Position numbers and translations under genes: made by a program
Source of the DNA: JAYZQT01 sp036136335
GTDB taxonomy: Bacteria > Pseudomonadota > Alphaproteobacteria > MPNO01 > UBA830
Direction: 5' to 3'
Length of the DNA: 64,000 nucleotides
Assembly: GCA_036136335.1 (NCBI GenBank)
Contig: JAYZQT010000006.1
Span: forward strand, 1-64,000
Part shown: positions 18,704 to 28,396 of the stretch, one piece after another
Layout: each line of letters begins with the position of its first letter
Position numbering within the stretch: position 1 is the stretch's first letter
The notes under the pieces: generated by a model
Told to the model about the DNA's origin: nothing
Seen by the model: only the letters and a program-made list of their open reading frames with translations
Databases searched by the model: none

Positions 18704-19121
18704 TGGATCCCGCTCCTGATGATTTAGTATACTGCCATTGCTATTGCCATTCTACGAGACAGCCTTGTACGAGTGCAGATAAATTGGTGCACCCATTTAA
18801 TTAAATTTTCTATCTAAAAATTTTTACTGATACGCTGAGCCGGAAAAGGGTGGCCGTTGCCATCAGGAAAGTGACAAACGTTTCGGGGCCCACACCGGTT
18901 TGAGACCTTATCTCTACTGAAAACCCGTTGATTAAATTCCAGGAACCCACATGCCCTGATTTTAATAAATTATCCACGTAACATACATTAAGGGCACAAA
19001 CCCCAAAACAGCCAGCCTTCAGATTTTGGAACAAGCAAACAAAGAATCTATACACTCGTTTAAACTCAACCAGAAAGGCCCATGAGCGGATCCCGCGTCG
19101 GGGCAGCAACCCACAACACAC
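18704..19121. other. Non-coding stretch between ubiD-like gene and rpoD
   Basis: 418 bases with scattered AT-rich runs (for example around 18795-18825) and no convincing open frame, tRNA or strong hairpin. It must contain the promoter for the UbiD-type gene and the end of the rpoD transcript, but neither can be pinned down by eye. Confidence 0.5.
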
Positions 19122-21350
19122 TCAGGTATCAAGGAAGCTCCTCAGCATACGGGAACGACTGGGGTGCTTGAGCTTGCGGAGCGCTTTTGCCTCGATCTGA
19201 CGAATTCGCTCACGGGTAACAGAAAATTGTTGTCCAACCTCTTCCAAGGTGTGATCGGTGTTCATTCCAATGCCGAAACGCATACGAAGAACACGCTCCT
19301 CGCGCGGAGTAAGACTGGCAAGTACCCGGGTGGTGGTCTCCCTGAGGTTACCCTGAATTGCAGCCTCCAGCGGTTGAACAGCATTCTTGTCCTCTATAAA
19401 GTCACCCAAGTAGCTATCATCCTCGTCACCAATGGGTGTTTCAAGGCTGATAGGCTCCTTCGCTATTTTCAACACCTTGCGTACCTTGTCCAAAGGCATT
19501 CCGAGACGGACCGCGAGCTCCTCCGGCGTTGGTTCACGGCCAATTTCATGAAGAATCTGCCGGGAAGTCCTCACCAGCTTATTAATAGTCTCGATCATGT
19601 GTACCGGTATTCGTATGGTGCGAGCTTGGTCGGCAATCGAACGGGTAATAGCCTGCCGAATCCACCAAGTGGCATAAGTAGAAAATTTGTAGCCACGACG
19701 GTATTCGAATTTATCGACCGCCTTCATCAATCCAATATTACCTTCTTGAATAAGATCAAGAAACTGGAGCCCGCGGTTGGTGTATTTCTTCGCGATGGAG
19801 ATCACAAGACGCAGGTTTGCTTCCACCATTTCTTTTTTGGCACGGCTAGCTTCGCGCTCGCCACGTTGGACTTCGTTTACCAAGCGGCGGAACTCCTCTA
19901 CCGCCATCTCAGTCTCTTGGGAAAGCACTCTAACCTGGTCGCGAATTATCTTAATTTCATCACGATAGCGCTGGACGAACGGCTTCCATCCCTTACCCGA
20001 CAGGCGCGAGACCCGGTTCAGCCACTTGGGATCGGCCTCTGAGCCGAGATATTCCTTAAGAAATTCCACCCGTGAAACCTTAGACTTGGTCGCCATACGG
20101 AGAAGTCGACCCTCAAGAGCCAGCAGCGTTTTATTATACGTATAGAGTTCCTGAACCAGTTGCTCTATACGAAAGTTATTCATTTTTACGTTCTTTACGT
20201 GCCCAACCAATCCGCGGGTCAGTTTTTCCAGGTTCTTTGCTGACACCGTACCAAATGAGGCCTTGCCCACCGCCGCGTCGGCCCGCCTCGCTCGAAGCTT
20301 AGCAACTTTCGGCCAGGTTTTATTGATTTTGTCGAGATTGCGTAACACCTTCGGCGTGAGTGTTTCTTCCATCATCGACAGGGAGACGTTAACCGCCTCT
20401 TCATCTTCATCCTCATCGGGCTCACCCTCTGCCTCGCCGGTGGGCGAACCAGTCTGGGGTGGAGTAGCCACGCCGTTTTCATTGGCCGCAGCATTGATTT
20501 TTGGCGCATCACCAACGTAAGCCGCGTCAAGGTCTATTACATCCCGGAGGAATAACTCTTCATTCTTCAGTGCCTCCCGCCAAGACAGGATGGCGCGGAA
20601 GGTCAGCGGCGATTCACAAATAGCGGCAATCATTTTTTCGCGGCCCGCCTCTATCCGTTTGGCGATGGCAATTTCGCCCTCGCGCGACAAAAGCTCTACA
20701 GAACCCATTTCACGCAAATACATTCGAACGGGATCGTCGGTTCGCCCGAGATCCTGATTATCATCGTTCGCGGGCTTGCCCGTAACAGCCGCTCCGCCCT
20801 CAGCTGGAGACTCAATATCGTCGGTATCTTCGTTTTCGACTACGTTGATACCGAGTTCGGACAACTGCGTCATAGTATCTTCAATCTGTTCCGAAGACAC
20901 GTTTTCCGGCGGCAGAGCCCGGTTCAAATCGTCATAGGTGACGTAACCGCGTTCCTTGCCGCGTTCGATCAACTTTTTGACTGACCCATCGACAGAATCA
21001 ATGACCGGCGCGTCATTGGCTGTTTCTTCACCAGGCTTCGAATTTATCGCTTGAGCATCCGCGTTAACGGATTCGGCATTCTTGGTGTCTTTCACACTCA
21101 TTTTCTCAGACCGTGCACCTTTGACGGCCGCTTTTGATGAGGGCCTTTCCCTAGCGGCCCTTCCCACATCGCCGTTGGTGAGAGCAGCTTTTGAACCGGG
21201 GCTGGATTTCCTGCCAAGTGTTTTGTTTTTGGTTTTCTTTTTTGCAACCGACTGGGCCGGCGTTTTATTTTTCATCCGTGTGCCCGCAGCCCTCTTGCGC
21301 ACAGGAGATTTCGTGTTCGTTTCAGGCTCTTTCTTGATCTTCGTCGCCAT
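19122..21350 (-). CDS. rpoD: RNA polymerase primary sigma factor RpoD
   Basis: 742 residues from the ATG giving MATKIKKEPE; a longer frame to 21383 lacks support. Domains in order: a lysine/alanine/serine-rich N-terminal extension of about 120 residues, region 1.1 (VKKLIERGKERGYVTYDDLNR), region 1.2 (DPVRMYLREMG), an acidic stretch (EGEPDEDEDEEAV) in the non-conserved region, regions 2.1-2.4 (ending YATWWIRQAITRSIADQ), region 3 (PVHMIETINKLVR), and region 4 with the helix-turn-helix TLEEVGQQFSVTRERIRQIE. It directs core polymerase to housekeeping promoters. Follows dnaG in the macromolecular-synthesis arrangement. The long basic extension is above the usual alphaproteobacterial length. Confidence 0.97.
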   Translation of the reverse strand: MATKIKKEPETNTKSPVRKRAAGTRMKNKTPAQSVAKKKTKNKTLGRKSSPGSKAALTNGDVGRAARERPSSKAAVKGARSEKMSVKDTKNAESVNADAQAINSKPGEETANDAPVIDSVDGSVKKLIERGKERGYVTYDDLNRALPPENVSSEQIEDTMTQLSELGINVVENEDTDDIESPAEGGAAVTGKPANDDNQDLGRTDDPVRMYLREMGSVELLSREGEIAIAKRIEAGREKMIAAICESPLTFRAILSWREALKNEELFLRDVIDLDAAYVGDAPKINAAANENGVATPPQTGSPTGEAEGEPDEDEDEEAVNVSLSMMEETLTPKVLRNLDKINKTWPKVAKLRARRADAAVGKASFGTVSAKNLEKLTRGLVGHVKNVKMNNFRIEQLVQELYTYNKTLLALEGRLLRMATKSKVSRVEFLKEYLGSEADPKWLNRVSRLSGKGWKPFVQRYRDEIKIIRDQVRVLSQETEMAVEEFRRLVNEVQRGEREASRAKKEMVEANLRLVISIAKKYTNRGLQFLDLIQEGNIGLMKAVDKFEYRRGYKFSTYATWWIRQAITRSIADQARTIRIPVHMIETINKLVRTSRQILHEIGREPTPEELAVRLGMPLDKVRKVLKIAKEPISLETPIGDEDDSYLGDFIEDKNAVQPLEAAIQGNLRETTTRVLASLTPREERVLRMRFGIGMNTDHTLEEVGQQFSVTRERIRQIEAKALRKLKHPSRSRMLRSFLDT

Positions 21351-21439
21351 AAGATCTCGGTTCCCCCAAAGTTTAACGCGCACCGGCGTTTTACGCCAGC
21401 ACGGGCCATCAAATCCATCTTTATCTTTTCCACGCCAAC

Positions 21440-23311
21440 CTAATCGGCCGGTGCGGTCGTCTCCTCTGTCCCGCGTTGTATAGCCTGTCGGTCAGGACTG
21501 TCCGTTTTCAATTTTTCAAACCGCTCCCAGTTCGCGTCGGTCGGATCATTTATATAGTACTGTCGTGCTTCTTCCAGTTCCGCGCGCCGCACGGGCTCGA
21601 GCAGGCGGTTCAGCACCTCCATGAACCCCGAAAGGACGTTTTCTTCCGTTGAACCTTCACGGGCAAATGCGGCGTGAACGTAAACTTCAGGACCAAGAAC
21701 GGATTGCAAAATTTCAATGTTTCCCTGAATTTCTAATTGGTTCTTTAATTGGTCGGGGTCAAGTTTTTCCGCTTGGGCGTGAACCTTTAGAATTTCCTGC
21801 CTAAGCTTGTCAAGCATTGGATCAGAAACGTTCATCATAGCGATGTCTTCCGCAAAGGTGTTCAGCAGAACAGGATGGTTCAAAATTGTAGCCAAAAGCA
21901 CCTGTTCGAGACGTTTTTTGAGGATCTCGGGCCCGCTCCGCAGATGTGAAAAGCCTGCAACGCCAGTGTCTTCCCGCCAAGCCTCACGTGCAGATTTGTC
22001 GCGGCGAAAAATTTCATGATTTTGGGTGTTTCTCGAAATGTTGCGAGTATTCCTCGAAAACAGCCTTAAGTTTTCCCGAAACAGCGACCGGTAACGATAT
22101 TGGACGTTGCGATCGGCTATCGAAAGCGCATGATCTTCTAGGCGCTTTTCTAATCCGGCAATACGCTCAGGTGTGTCAATAGCCCGACCGGTAGTTTCCA
22201 TGGACCAGACCATGGTAGAAAGTGATGACGCCGTTTCAATCAACGATTCCAGCGCTCCTGGACCCTGAGCACTGACAATACTGTCGGGATCCTCGCCGGC
22301 CGGCAGAGTAATAAAGCGGAATGACTTATCTGGCACCAACAGTGGCAATACCCGTGCTGCAGTTCGAGTCGCCGCACCTAGTCCAGCCCGGTCGCCATCA
22401 AAGCATAACACCGGCTCGTCGCAAAGCGTCCACAGCTGCATGATATGGCTTTCCGTCAGCGCGGTACCTAGCGGTGCGACCGTCTCGACAAACCCTGCTT
22501 GGGCCAGGGTAATCACATCCATATACCCTTCGGTCACGATGACCCTTCCCTTTTGATGAGCCGCTCGGCGGGCACGATCAAAACCATAAAGAGTTCGGCG
22601 TTTGTCGAATAACGGTGTGTCGGGGGAGTTCAGGTACTTGGGCTCACCGTCACCTTGCGAGCGCCCACCAAAAGCAATAACGCGACCACGGCCGTCGGAA
22701 ATTGGAAAAATCACGCGACTACGAAAGAAATCATACGTATTTTTATATTCTTCCGATTTACGCACTAACCCACCCTCGAACAAAGCGGCCTCGGGGATTT
22801 CGTTTGACAGAAGTGCGGTTTTCAGAGTGTTGCCTGGGGGGGCAAAACCGAGCCGGAAATTCCGGATGGTTTCGTCTCGCAATCCACGTTCACGCAGATA
22901 TTTCAGTGCCGGATGGCCGTCGGGCGACCACAGTGTGTGCTCAAAGTGCGCGCTCGCAGAATTCATAACGTCAATTAAACCTGCCCGGCGTTTTTCCTGC
23001 TCGCGTTCCGCCGGCGTCGAAACCGGTACCTCTAGGCCAGCCTCCGCGGACATCCGTTCCACGGCCTCGGGAAACGTCAACCCGTCGACATTCATAACGT
23101 ACCCGATCACGTCCCCATGGGCACCACAACCAAAACAGTGATAGAAATTCTTGTCATCCGATACTGTAAATGATGGCGTTTTCTCGTTGTGAAATGGACA
23201 AAGGCCCATATGTTCTTGGCCACGACGAGCGAGTTTTACAGTGCGGCCAACTATATCGGACAGGCGAACCCGAGCACGTATCTCATCAAGAAATTGAGAG
23301 GGGAATGCCAT
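21440..23311 (-). CDS. dnaG: DNA primase DnaG
   Basis: 623 residues. The CHC2 zinc finger is at the N-terminus (C38, H41, C59 and C62 in LCPFHNEKT...FYHCFGCGAHGD), followed by the catalytic core with the Toprim motifs (VTEGYMDVITLAQAG and LCFDGDRAGLGA), and a helical C-terminal region that would bind DnaB helicase. It makes RNA primers for replication. It lies 99 bases downstream of yqeY and 89 bases upstream of rpoD, all on -. Confidence 0.97.
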   Translation of the reverse strand: MAFPSQFLDEIRARVRLSDIVGRTVKLARRGQEHMGLCPFHNEKTPSFTVSDDKNFYHCFGCGAHGDVIGYVMNVDGLTFPEAVERMSAEAGLEVPVSTPAEREQEKRRAGLIDVMNSASAHFEHTLWSPDGHPALKYLRERGLRDETIRNFRLGFAPPGNTLKTALLSNEIPEAALFEGGLVRKSEEYKNTYDFFRSRVIFPISDGRGRVIAFGGRSQGDGEPKYLNSPDTPLFDKRRTLYGFDRARRAAHQKGRVIVTEGYMDVITLAQAGFVETVAPLGTALTESHIMQLWTLCDEPVLCFDGDRAGLGAATRTAARVLPLLVPDKSFRFITLPAGEDPDSIVSAQGPGALESLIETASSLSTMVWSMETTGRAIDTPERIAGLEKRLEDHALSIADRNVQYRYRSLFRENLRLFSRNTRNISRNTQNHEIFRRDKSAREAWREDTGVAGFSHLRSGPEILKKRLEQVLLATILNHPVLLNTFAEDIAMMNVSDPMLDKLRQEILKVHAQAEKLDPDQLKNQLEIQGNIEILQSVLGPEVYVHAAFAREGSTEENVLSGFMEVLNRLLEPVRRAELEEARQYYINDPTDANWERFEKLKTDSPDRQAIQRGTEETTAPAD

Positions 23312-23410
23312 ATAGTGTTAGAGCCTTTCGGTTCGCATCGGATGCATCGCGCAATACACCCTGATTTCTTCGCGTGCGTCATCCGGGTAGCGCACCTTAC
23401 ACGTTTTGCA

Positions 23411-23869
23411 TTATCCGGTCAGCTTCGCTTTGAGCGCAGCACCCGCCTTCCCAAAATCCATTTGGCCCGCATAAAGGTCTCGCAACTCGCCCATTGCTTT
23501 GCCCATGTCCTTGATGGACACGGCACCTGTGTCCGCAACAACCCTCTCGATTGCATCCTCCATCTCTTGATCATCAAGCTGGCGTGGCATGAAGTCCTGA
23601 ATAACTGCTATTTCCTTCTCTTCCTGCACGGCGAGTTCCTCGCGATCACCCTTACGATACATCTCGATTGATTCATGACGCTGACGCACCATGGTTTGCA
23701 AAACCTGAAGTATTTCAGCATCGGAAATTCCGTCATCCACCCCCTTAGACCGCCCGGCAATATCGCGATCTTTTATCGCGGCAAGGATGAGTCGCAGTGT
23801 AGAAACCGCCACTGTGTTCTTGGCTTTCATAGATGTTTTTAAAGCGTCGTTGAGCTGATCGCGCAGCAT
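23411..23869 (-). CDS. GatB/YqeY domain-containing protein
   Basis: 152 residues, typical of the stand-alone YqeY family (about 150), related to the tRNA-binding tail of the Asp/Glu-tRNA amidotransferase subunit GatB. Recognised by LRDQLNDALKTSMKAKNTVAVSTLRLILAAIK, a VVRQRHESIEMYRKG-like stretch, EIAVIQDFMPRQL and the closing DFGKAGAALKAKL. Its role is thought to involve tRNA amidation but is not settled. First gene of the yqeY-dnaG-rpoD set and divergent from carA. Confidence 0.93.
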   Translation of the reverse strand: MLRDQLNDALKTSMKAKNTVAVSTLRLILAAIKDRDIAGRSKGVDDGISDAEILQVLQTMVRQRHESIEMYRKGDREELAVQEEKEIAVIQDFMPRQLDDQEMEDAIERVVADTGAVSIKDMGKAMGELRDLYAGQMDFGKAGAALKAKLTG

Positions 23870-23939
23870 GATTCTCGTCCAGATCGTGGCAGGTAAGGGA
23901 CAATCCCGGAAGAAGGGCCGGACGTTAGCCTAATTCGGG

Positions 23940-24010
23940 TCGCCGTGCAAATCCCATAAATATACATAATATGTTGATATATAACGGAATTTTAATATCT
24001 GAAAAGTCGA
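23940..24010. promoter_or_regulatory. AT-rich candidate promoter region between yqeY and carA
   Basis: Within the 237-base divergent gap, the stretch CATAAATATACATAATATG and the following GATATATAACGG at about 23957-23988 are strikingly AT-rich against their surroundings and contain several TATAAT-like hexamers. It could serve carA on + and yqeY-dnaG-rpoD on -. No exact -35/-10 pair is claimed, and no pyrimidine-responsive attenuator hairpin was found. Confidence 0.35.
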
Positions 24011-24106
24011 CACCGTCGTTGACGATCTCCAAACGATGGCCTATCTAACTTCGGGATCGGGCTCACAGCCTCGTTATTCAAACCCTCGCGGGACGGAAAT
24101 ATTATC

Positions 24107-25321
24107 ATGCGCGCCGCCGCCACCAAAAAAACAAAGGGGAAAATAAGCGCAACCGAAGGCGTGGCCGTCCGACCGCCTGTGGGCGCAACCGGCGTGCTGG
24201 TAATGGCGGACGGTACCTTTGTCTGGGGCCGTGGTATTGGCGCCACCGGCCAGGCAGTCGGTGAGGTCTGCTTCAACACCGCGGTCACAGGTTATCAGGA
24301 AATTTTGACGGATCCGTCTTACGCGGGACAAATTATCAATTTCACCTTTCCGCACATTGGAAACGTTGGTACCAACCCTGAGGACCACGAAACCGCGACG
24401 CCTGCAGCCCGTGGACTGGTTCTTCGTGCGGATATCACCCACCCGTCGAACTGGCGAGCAGCGCAGCACCTGAACACATGGCTGGAGAAACATAACCTGA
24501 TCGGCATAACGGGCATCGACACACGGCGTCTTACCCGCCTGATTCGTGATTCAGGCGCGCCAAACGGCGCCATATGCAACATGCCTGATGGGAGTTTTGA
24601 AGGTAATTCCGCTCCAGCCACAATTCTCAAATTAGCGCAGGACTGGCCTGGGCTGGAAGGTATGGATCTCGCAAGGGAAGTCACCTGTTCCCAAAGCTAT
24701 AACTGGGATGAAACACAGTGGGTTCTGCACGAAGGCTATGGCCGGTTAAGCGGCGCCAAACACCATGTGGTTGCCATAGATTTTGGTGCCAAACACAACA
24801 TTCTCCGGAGCCTCGCGTCCGCGGGCTGCAAGGTGACGGTTGTGCCTGCAAACGCAAGTGCTGAAGATGTGCTGCACTTCAGACCAGACGGTATATTTCT
24901 TTCAAACGGTCCGGGCGATCCTGCAGCCACGGGTGAATACACCGTGCCGGTGATACGACAGCTCATCAAGTTCGGTCTGCCGATGTTCGGCATCTGCCTT
25001 GGACATCAAATGCTTGCTCTGGCGCTCGGCGCCAGTACCAGAAAGATGCACCTTGGACATCGTGGCGGCAACCACCCGGTAAAAGATCTCGCGACTGGTA
25101 AAGTCGAAATCACAAGCCAAAACCATGGGTTCGTTGTCGACGAGAATACTCTGCCTACCGGACTGGAAGTAAGTCATATTTCTCTTTTTGATGGAACGCT
25201 CGAAGGGTTACGTTGTTCTGACAAGCCGATTTTTTCAGTACAATACCACCCCGAAGCCAGTCCGGGGCCGCAGGATAGCTGTTACCTGTTTGAACGGTTT
25301 GTAAATCTAATGGCTCGTTGA
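24107..25321 (+). CDS. carA: Carbamoyl-phosphate synthase small subunit CarA
   Basis: 404 residues. Releases ammonia from glutamine for carbamoyl phosphate synthesis (arginine and pyrimidine pathways). The N-terminal half has the family phrase GEVCFNTAVTGYQEILTDPSYAGQI; the C-terminal class I glutamine amidotransferase domain has the nucleophile C297 in FGICLGHQMLALA, and the histidine/glutamate of the triad in VQYHPEASPGP. About 20 residues at the N-terminus (basic) precede the conserved start. Normally adjacent to carB; here 6.4 kb of other genes separate the two, and a hairpin follows carA. Confidence 0.97.
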   Translation: MRAAATKKTKGKISATEGVAVRPPVGATGVLVMADGTFVWGRGIGATGQAVGEVCFNTAVTGYQEILTDPSYAGQIINFTFPHIGNVGTNPEDHETATPAARGLVLRADITHPSNWRAAQHLNTWLEKHNLIGITGIDTRRLTRLIRDSGAPNGAICNMPDGSFEGNSAPATILKLAQDWPGLEGMDLAREVTCSQSYNWDETQWVLHEGYGRLSGAKHHVVAIDFGAKHNILRSLASAGCKVTVVPANASAEDVLHFRPDGIFLSNGPGDPAATGEYTVPVIRQLIKFGLPMFGICLGHQMLALALGASTRKMHLGHRGGNHPVKDLATGKVEITSQNHGFVVDENTLPTGLEVSHISLFDGTLEGLRCSDKPIFSVQYHPEASPGPQDSCYLFERFVNLMAR

Positions 25322-25335
25322 GTTTTGTAAAGAAA

Positions 25336-25360
25336 TGGGCGGCGCATCAAACGCCGCCCA
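25336..25360. terminator. Hairpin between convergent carA and TRAP binding protein genes
   Basis: A 9-bp perfect stem (TGGGCGGCG at 25336-25344 with CGCCGCCCA at 25352-25360) with a seven-base loop, 15 bases after the carA stop. The + side has no T run; read on - it is followed by TTTCTTT. It may terminate both converging transcripts. Confidence 0.55.
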
Positions 25361-25399
25361 GCTGCAGATTTCATTCAGATTTCTATATTCACGAGATTG

Positions 25400-26413
25400 T
25401 TACAAGGCCGATTTTGGCATTTTTATCCCGCGTTCCTTGTAGTACTTCACGGCACCAGAATGCAATTTCATATTAATCTGCATAAACGCATTCTTGAGGT
25501 TTAAGGCATCCTTTACCCAGGGACCAACAGCATACATTTCATCAATGTGTTCCCAGAAAGTTTTAGTCATTTTATAGATTACTTCCTCAGGTATACCTTT
25601 ACGGGTCACCAAACCGACCCAGGCGGCGATTGTCTGAACCGGTTTTGTATTGGCCTGATTGCTGCCGTAAATATCTGCTGGAAATTGGCCCCGTGTCCGG
25701 CCGGGAAGACGCATTACTTTCTTCATCGCAGGCGTTTTCCAATCTGCATCCGTTGCGCCCAGAAATCGGATTTTATTGGTCAGGGCCGCCTGCACAAAGT
25801 TCGCGGCAGGCGGATTGCTGCTTGCCACTAGCACATCAATCTGCCGGTCCTGAAATGCCTGCATAGCGGAAGAAAAACCAAGGTTGACGGATTTATAATC
25901 TTTGCCGGGTACTAGGCCCGATATCGCCTTTACAAATCCACCCGCAACCCTTCTCTGAACCGCGGCTGGTGGCCCTAGAAATACTCTCTTACCTTTAAGG
26001 TCCGCGAGCTTTTTTATCCCTGAACTTTCATAAACACCAAATTGATAATATCCAATGCGATAGTTAAATATTGCTCTCAGATTGTTGGAAAGCTCCTTTG
26101 AATTCTTAACCTTCTTGAACATCGCTAATTGTTTTGACATTAGAAATTGTAAGGAAGGCGCACCCATTAAAAAATCGGTTTTGCCCTTAGACGCATCCAG
26201 TGCATGACGAGGAGCGGCTCCACTTGCCGTAACCTGTATCTCGATCCCGGGATTATATTTCTGAACAATTTTCACAAATGTGGTGTTGATAGCAAAAGGC
26301 GTCGGCAGACTGATCGTAGACATCTTGTAGAATGTTTTTGCCTCAACGTTGCCAGACAGAACAAGAGCGAGGACACCCAATGCTGCACAGCCCGGTAACT
26401 TAAAAAGTTCCAC
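25400..26413 (-). CDS. TAXI-type TRAP transporter substrate-binding protein
   Basis: 337 residues from a GTG preceded by GGGAGAAAA; an ATG at 26440 lies before that site. Signal peptide at residues 1-26 (ELFKLPGCAALGVLALVLSG, ending VEA). The mature protein has the TAXI pattern: an early TASGAAPRHALDASKGKTDFL, LADLKGKRVFLGPP and a FQDRQIDVLVAS stretch. It would capture an organic acid in the periplasm for the permease just upstream. It is the last gene of the - strand run alcohol dehydrogenase, permease, binding protein, a different order from the TRAP locus at 6.5-10.2 kb. Confidence 0.9.
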   Translation of the reverse strand: MELFKLPGCAALGVLALVLSGNVEAKTFYKMSTISLPTPFAINTTFVKIVQKYNPGIEIQVTASGAAPRHALDASKGKTDFLMGAPSLQFLMSKQLAMFKKVKNSKELSNNLRAIFNYRIGYYQFGVYESSGIKKLADLKGKRVFLGPPAAVQRRVAGGFVKAISGLVPGKDYKSVNLGFSSAMQAFQDRQIDVLVASSNPPAANFVQAALTNKIRFLGATDADWKTPAMKKVMRLPGRTRGQFPADIYGSNQANTKPVQTIAAWVGLVTRKGIPEEVIYKMTKTFWEHIDEMYAVGPWVKDALNLKNAFMQINMKLHSGAVKYYKERGIKMPKSAL

Positions 26414-26494
26414 TTGTTTTCTCCCTGTTATTTCAAGCATGGGACCCTAAATCGAATTTGTGTTTGGGTCAAAGTCTTCCAGACCGGCATATGC

Positions 26495-28396
26495 CTAGTG
26501 GGGTTCGTTAACGGTCGAATGGTCCAATTTACGCGCCTTTTTCGCCTCGTAAGCAAAAAGGCATAAAAGCCCAACCAAACCGACAATCTGAAGCTCTACA
26601 TGTGCTATTAACAGAAATAAACCTAACACGAACCGAGCGATGCGAGAGACCATTGACAATCTATGCCGTGCAACGCCTCCAAGCGCGGTAGTCATAACCC
26701 AAAGCGCCAGACCTAATCGAACGATTGCAGACACGAAGGGGAACAACTCGAATCCCTGAACCAGAGTTAGCGAGGGGTTATAGATGATCATAAAGGGCAC
26801 TAGGAAACCAACAAACGCCAGCCGAAGTGCCTGAAAAGCTGTCGGTATGGGATTTGAACCCGATATTGGTGCCGCAGCATATGCGGCAATCGCAACCGGC
26901 GGAATTATGGCCGACAAAACACCAAAGTATAAAACAAACAAGTGCACCAGTAGCTTTGGCACGCCTAGTTGTTCGATTGCTTGACCCATAATAAGGACAA
27001 TGATGAGATAAGCAGGAATCGTTGGTAGTCCCATGCCCAACACTACGCAGGCTAACGCCACGAGACATAGCGCGAAAAACAATTCTGTCCCTGCAAAAGC
27101 AAGAATCATATTTGAAAAACGGATACCGAGGCCAGTTAGATTCATTACCCCAACGATGATACCAATGGCGGCGACGGCAACCATTATGCGCGCGCATTGC
27201 TCGCCGCCCTTCGCTAAAGCGGTAATATAGACGGAAGGCTTCCGACGGACTTCTGGGTTCATCAAACCGAGAATAGCTCCCGTCGCGGTTGCCATTAGCC
27301 CCGCCATGGCAGCCGACCTGCCACTTATTAAAACACCAATGATCACGAATATTGGAATTACAAACATGAGGGAAAGGCGCCAGTCGGCGGCTGATACCGT
27401 CGGTCTTTCGCTCTTAGGTATCGGTTCAATATTATTTCGTGCGGCCTCGACCCAGACCGCCACAAAGAGGCTTCCATAATAAAAAAGTGCGGGTATTAAG
27501 GCCGCACAAACAATTGTCAGATATGAAATACCAGTCACATCGGCCATCACAAAGGCAACCGCACCCATTACCGGAGGCATAATTTGTCCGCCTGTAGAAG
27601 CGGCGGCCTCCACTCCACCCGCAAAGGAATTTTTGAAGCCTCGTTCCTTAATCATAGGTATCGTGAAAACCCCGGTACCCACGACATTCGCCGAGACACT
27701 GCCCGAGATCGTTCCAAAAAAACCACTTGCTGCGATCGCGGCGTGTGCCGGACCGCCTCGAAGCCCACCCGTCAAACTTACCGCTATTCGAAGAAGAACA
27801 GCACCAGCCCCCGTTGCCTCAAGCACAGCGCCAAACACAATAAATATAAAGATGAGAGAAATAACGGTAATCACGATAAATCCGAACACCCCGTCGAATG
27901 AATACCACACTGTACGTACAGTGCTTTCTAGATCATAACCTGCATGGGCGAATATCCATGGCAGATCTTGACCAAACAGTGCATATATCAGGCACAATAC
28001 CGCCAAACTTGCTAACGGCATTCCAAACGCCCGGCGGGTCAACTCTACGACCGCTAATAATCCCCCACCCGCAATTGTAAGATCAACGGAATCAAACTCA
28101 TATAAACCGGACTCCAACTCATCGTATACTTGGGAGAACCAAAATATCGAGAGTGTTATCAGACCCATCAAAACGGCGTCTACAAACCAACAAAACAGTT
28201 TGCCCAATCGCCAATTTGGCTGGATTTTTTCTAATAGTGGGAATGCAAGCAAAGACAATGCAACGGAGGCACCAACGGTAATAGTTCGTTGATATATCTC
28301 ATCAAAAACACCAAATGTTGATGTATAAATTGCGGATAAAGAGAACAACACACCAATTATATATATAAATAATAGATTTATATTTAAGCCAAACAT
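26495..28396 (-). CDS. TRAP transporter fused permease (4TM + 12TM)
   Basis: 633-residue membrane protein with the same fused DctQ-DctM design as the one at 6.5 kb but without its hydrophilic insert. Signatures: LTGGLRGGPAHAAIAASGFFGTISG, VEAAASTGGQIMPPVMGAVAFVM, VLGMGLPTIPAYLI and SAIIPPVAIAAYAAAP. It works with the binding protein at 25400-26413. Its ATG begins right after the stop of the alcohol dehydrogenase gene (no spacing), so the two are likely translationally coupled. Confidence 0.93.
   Translation of the reverse strand: MFGLNINLLFIYIIGVLFSLSAIYTSTFGVFDEIYQRTITVGASVALSLLAFPLLEKIQPNWRLGKLFCWFVDAVLMGLITLSIFWFSQVYDELESGLYEFDSVDLTIAGGGLLAVVELTRRAFGMPLASLAVLCLIYALFGQDLPWIFAHAGYDLESTVRTVWYSFDGVFGFIVITVISLIFIFIVFGAVLEATGAGAVLLRIAVSLTGGLRGGPAHAAIAASGFFGTISGSVSANVVGTGVFTIPMIKERGFKNSFAGGVEAAASTGGQIMPPVMGAVAFVMADVTGISYLTIVCAALIPALFYYGSLFVAVWVEAARNNIEPIPKSERPTVSAADWRLSLMFVIPIFVIIGVLISGRSAAMAGLMATATGAILGLMNPEVRRKPSVYITALAKGGEQCARIMVAVAAIGIIVGVMNLTGLGIRFSNMILAFAGTELFFALCLVALACVVLGMGLPTIPAYLIIVLIMGQAIEQLGVPKLLVHLFVLYFGVLSAIIPPVAIAAYAAAPISGSNPIPTAFQALRLAFVGFLVPFMIIYNPSLTLVQGFELFPFVSAIVRLGLALWVMTTALGGVARHRLSMVSRIARFVLGLFLLIAHVELQIVGLVGLLCLFAYEAKKARKLDHSTVNEPH

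Noticed and set aside
21082..21483. Open frame on + opposite rpoD
   Set aside because: Antisense shadow of rpoD in a high-GC, biased stretch; no ribosome site and no family resemblance.
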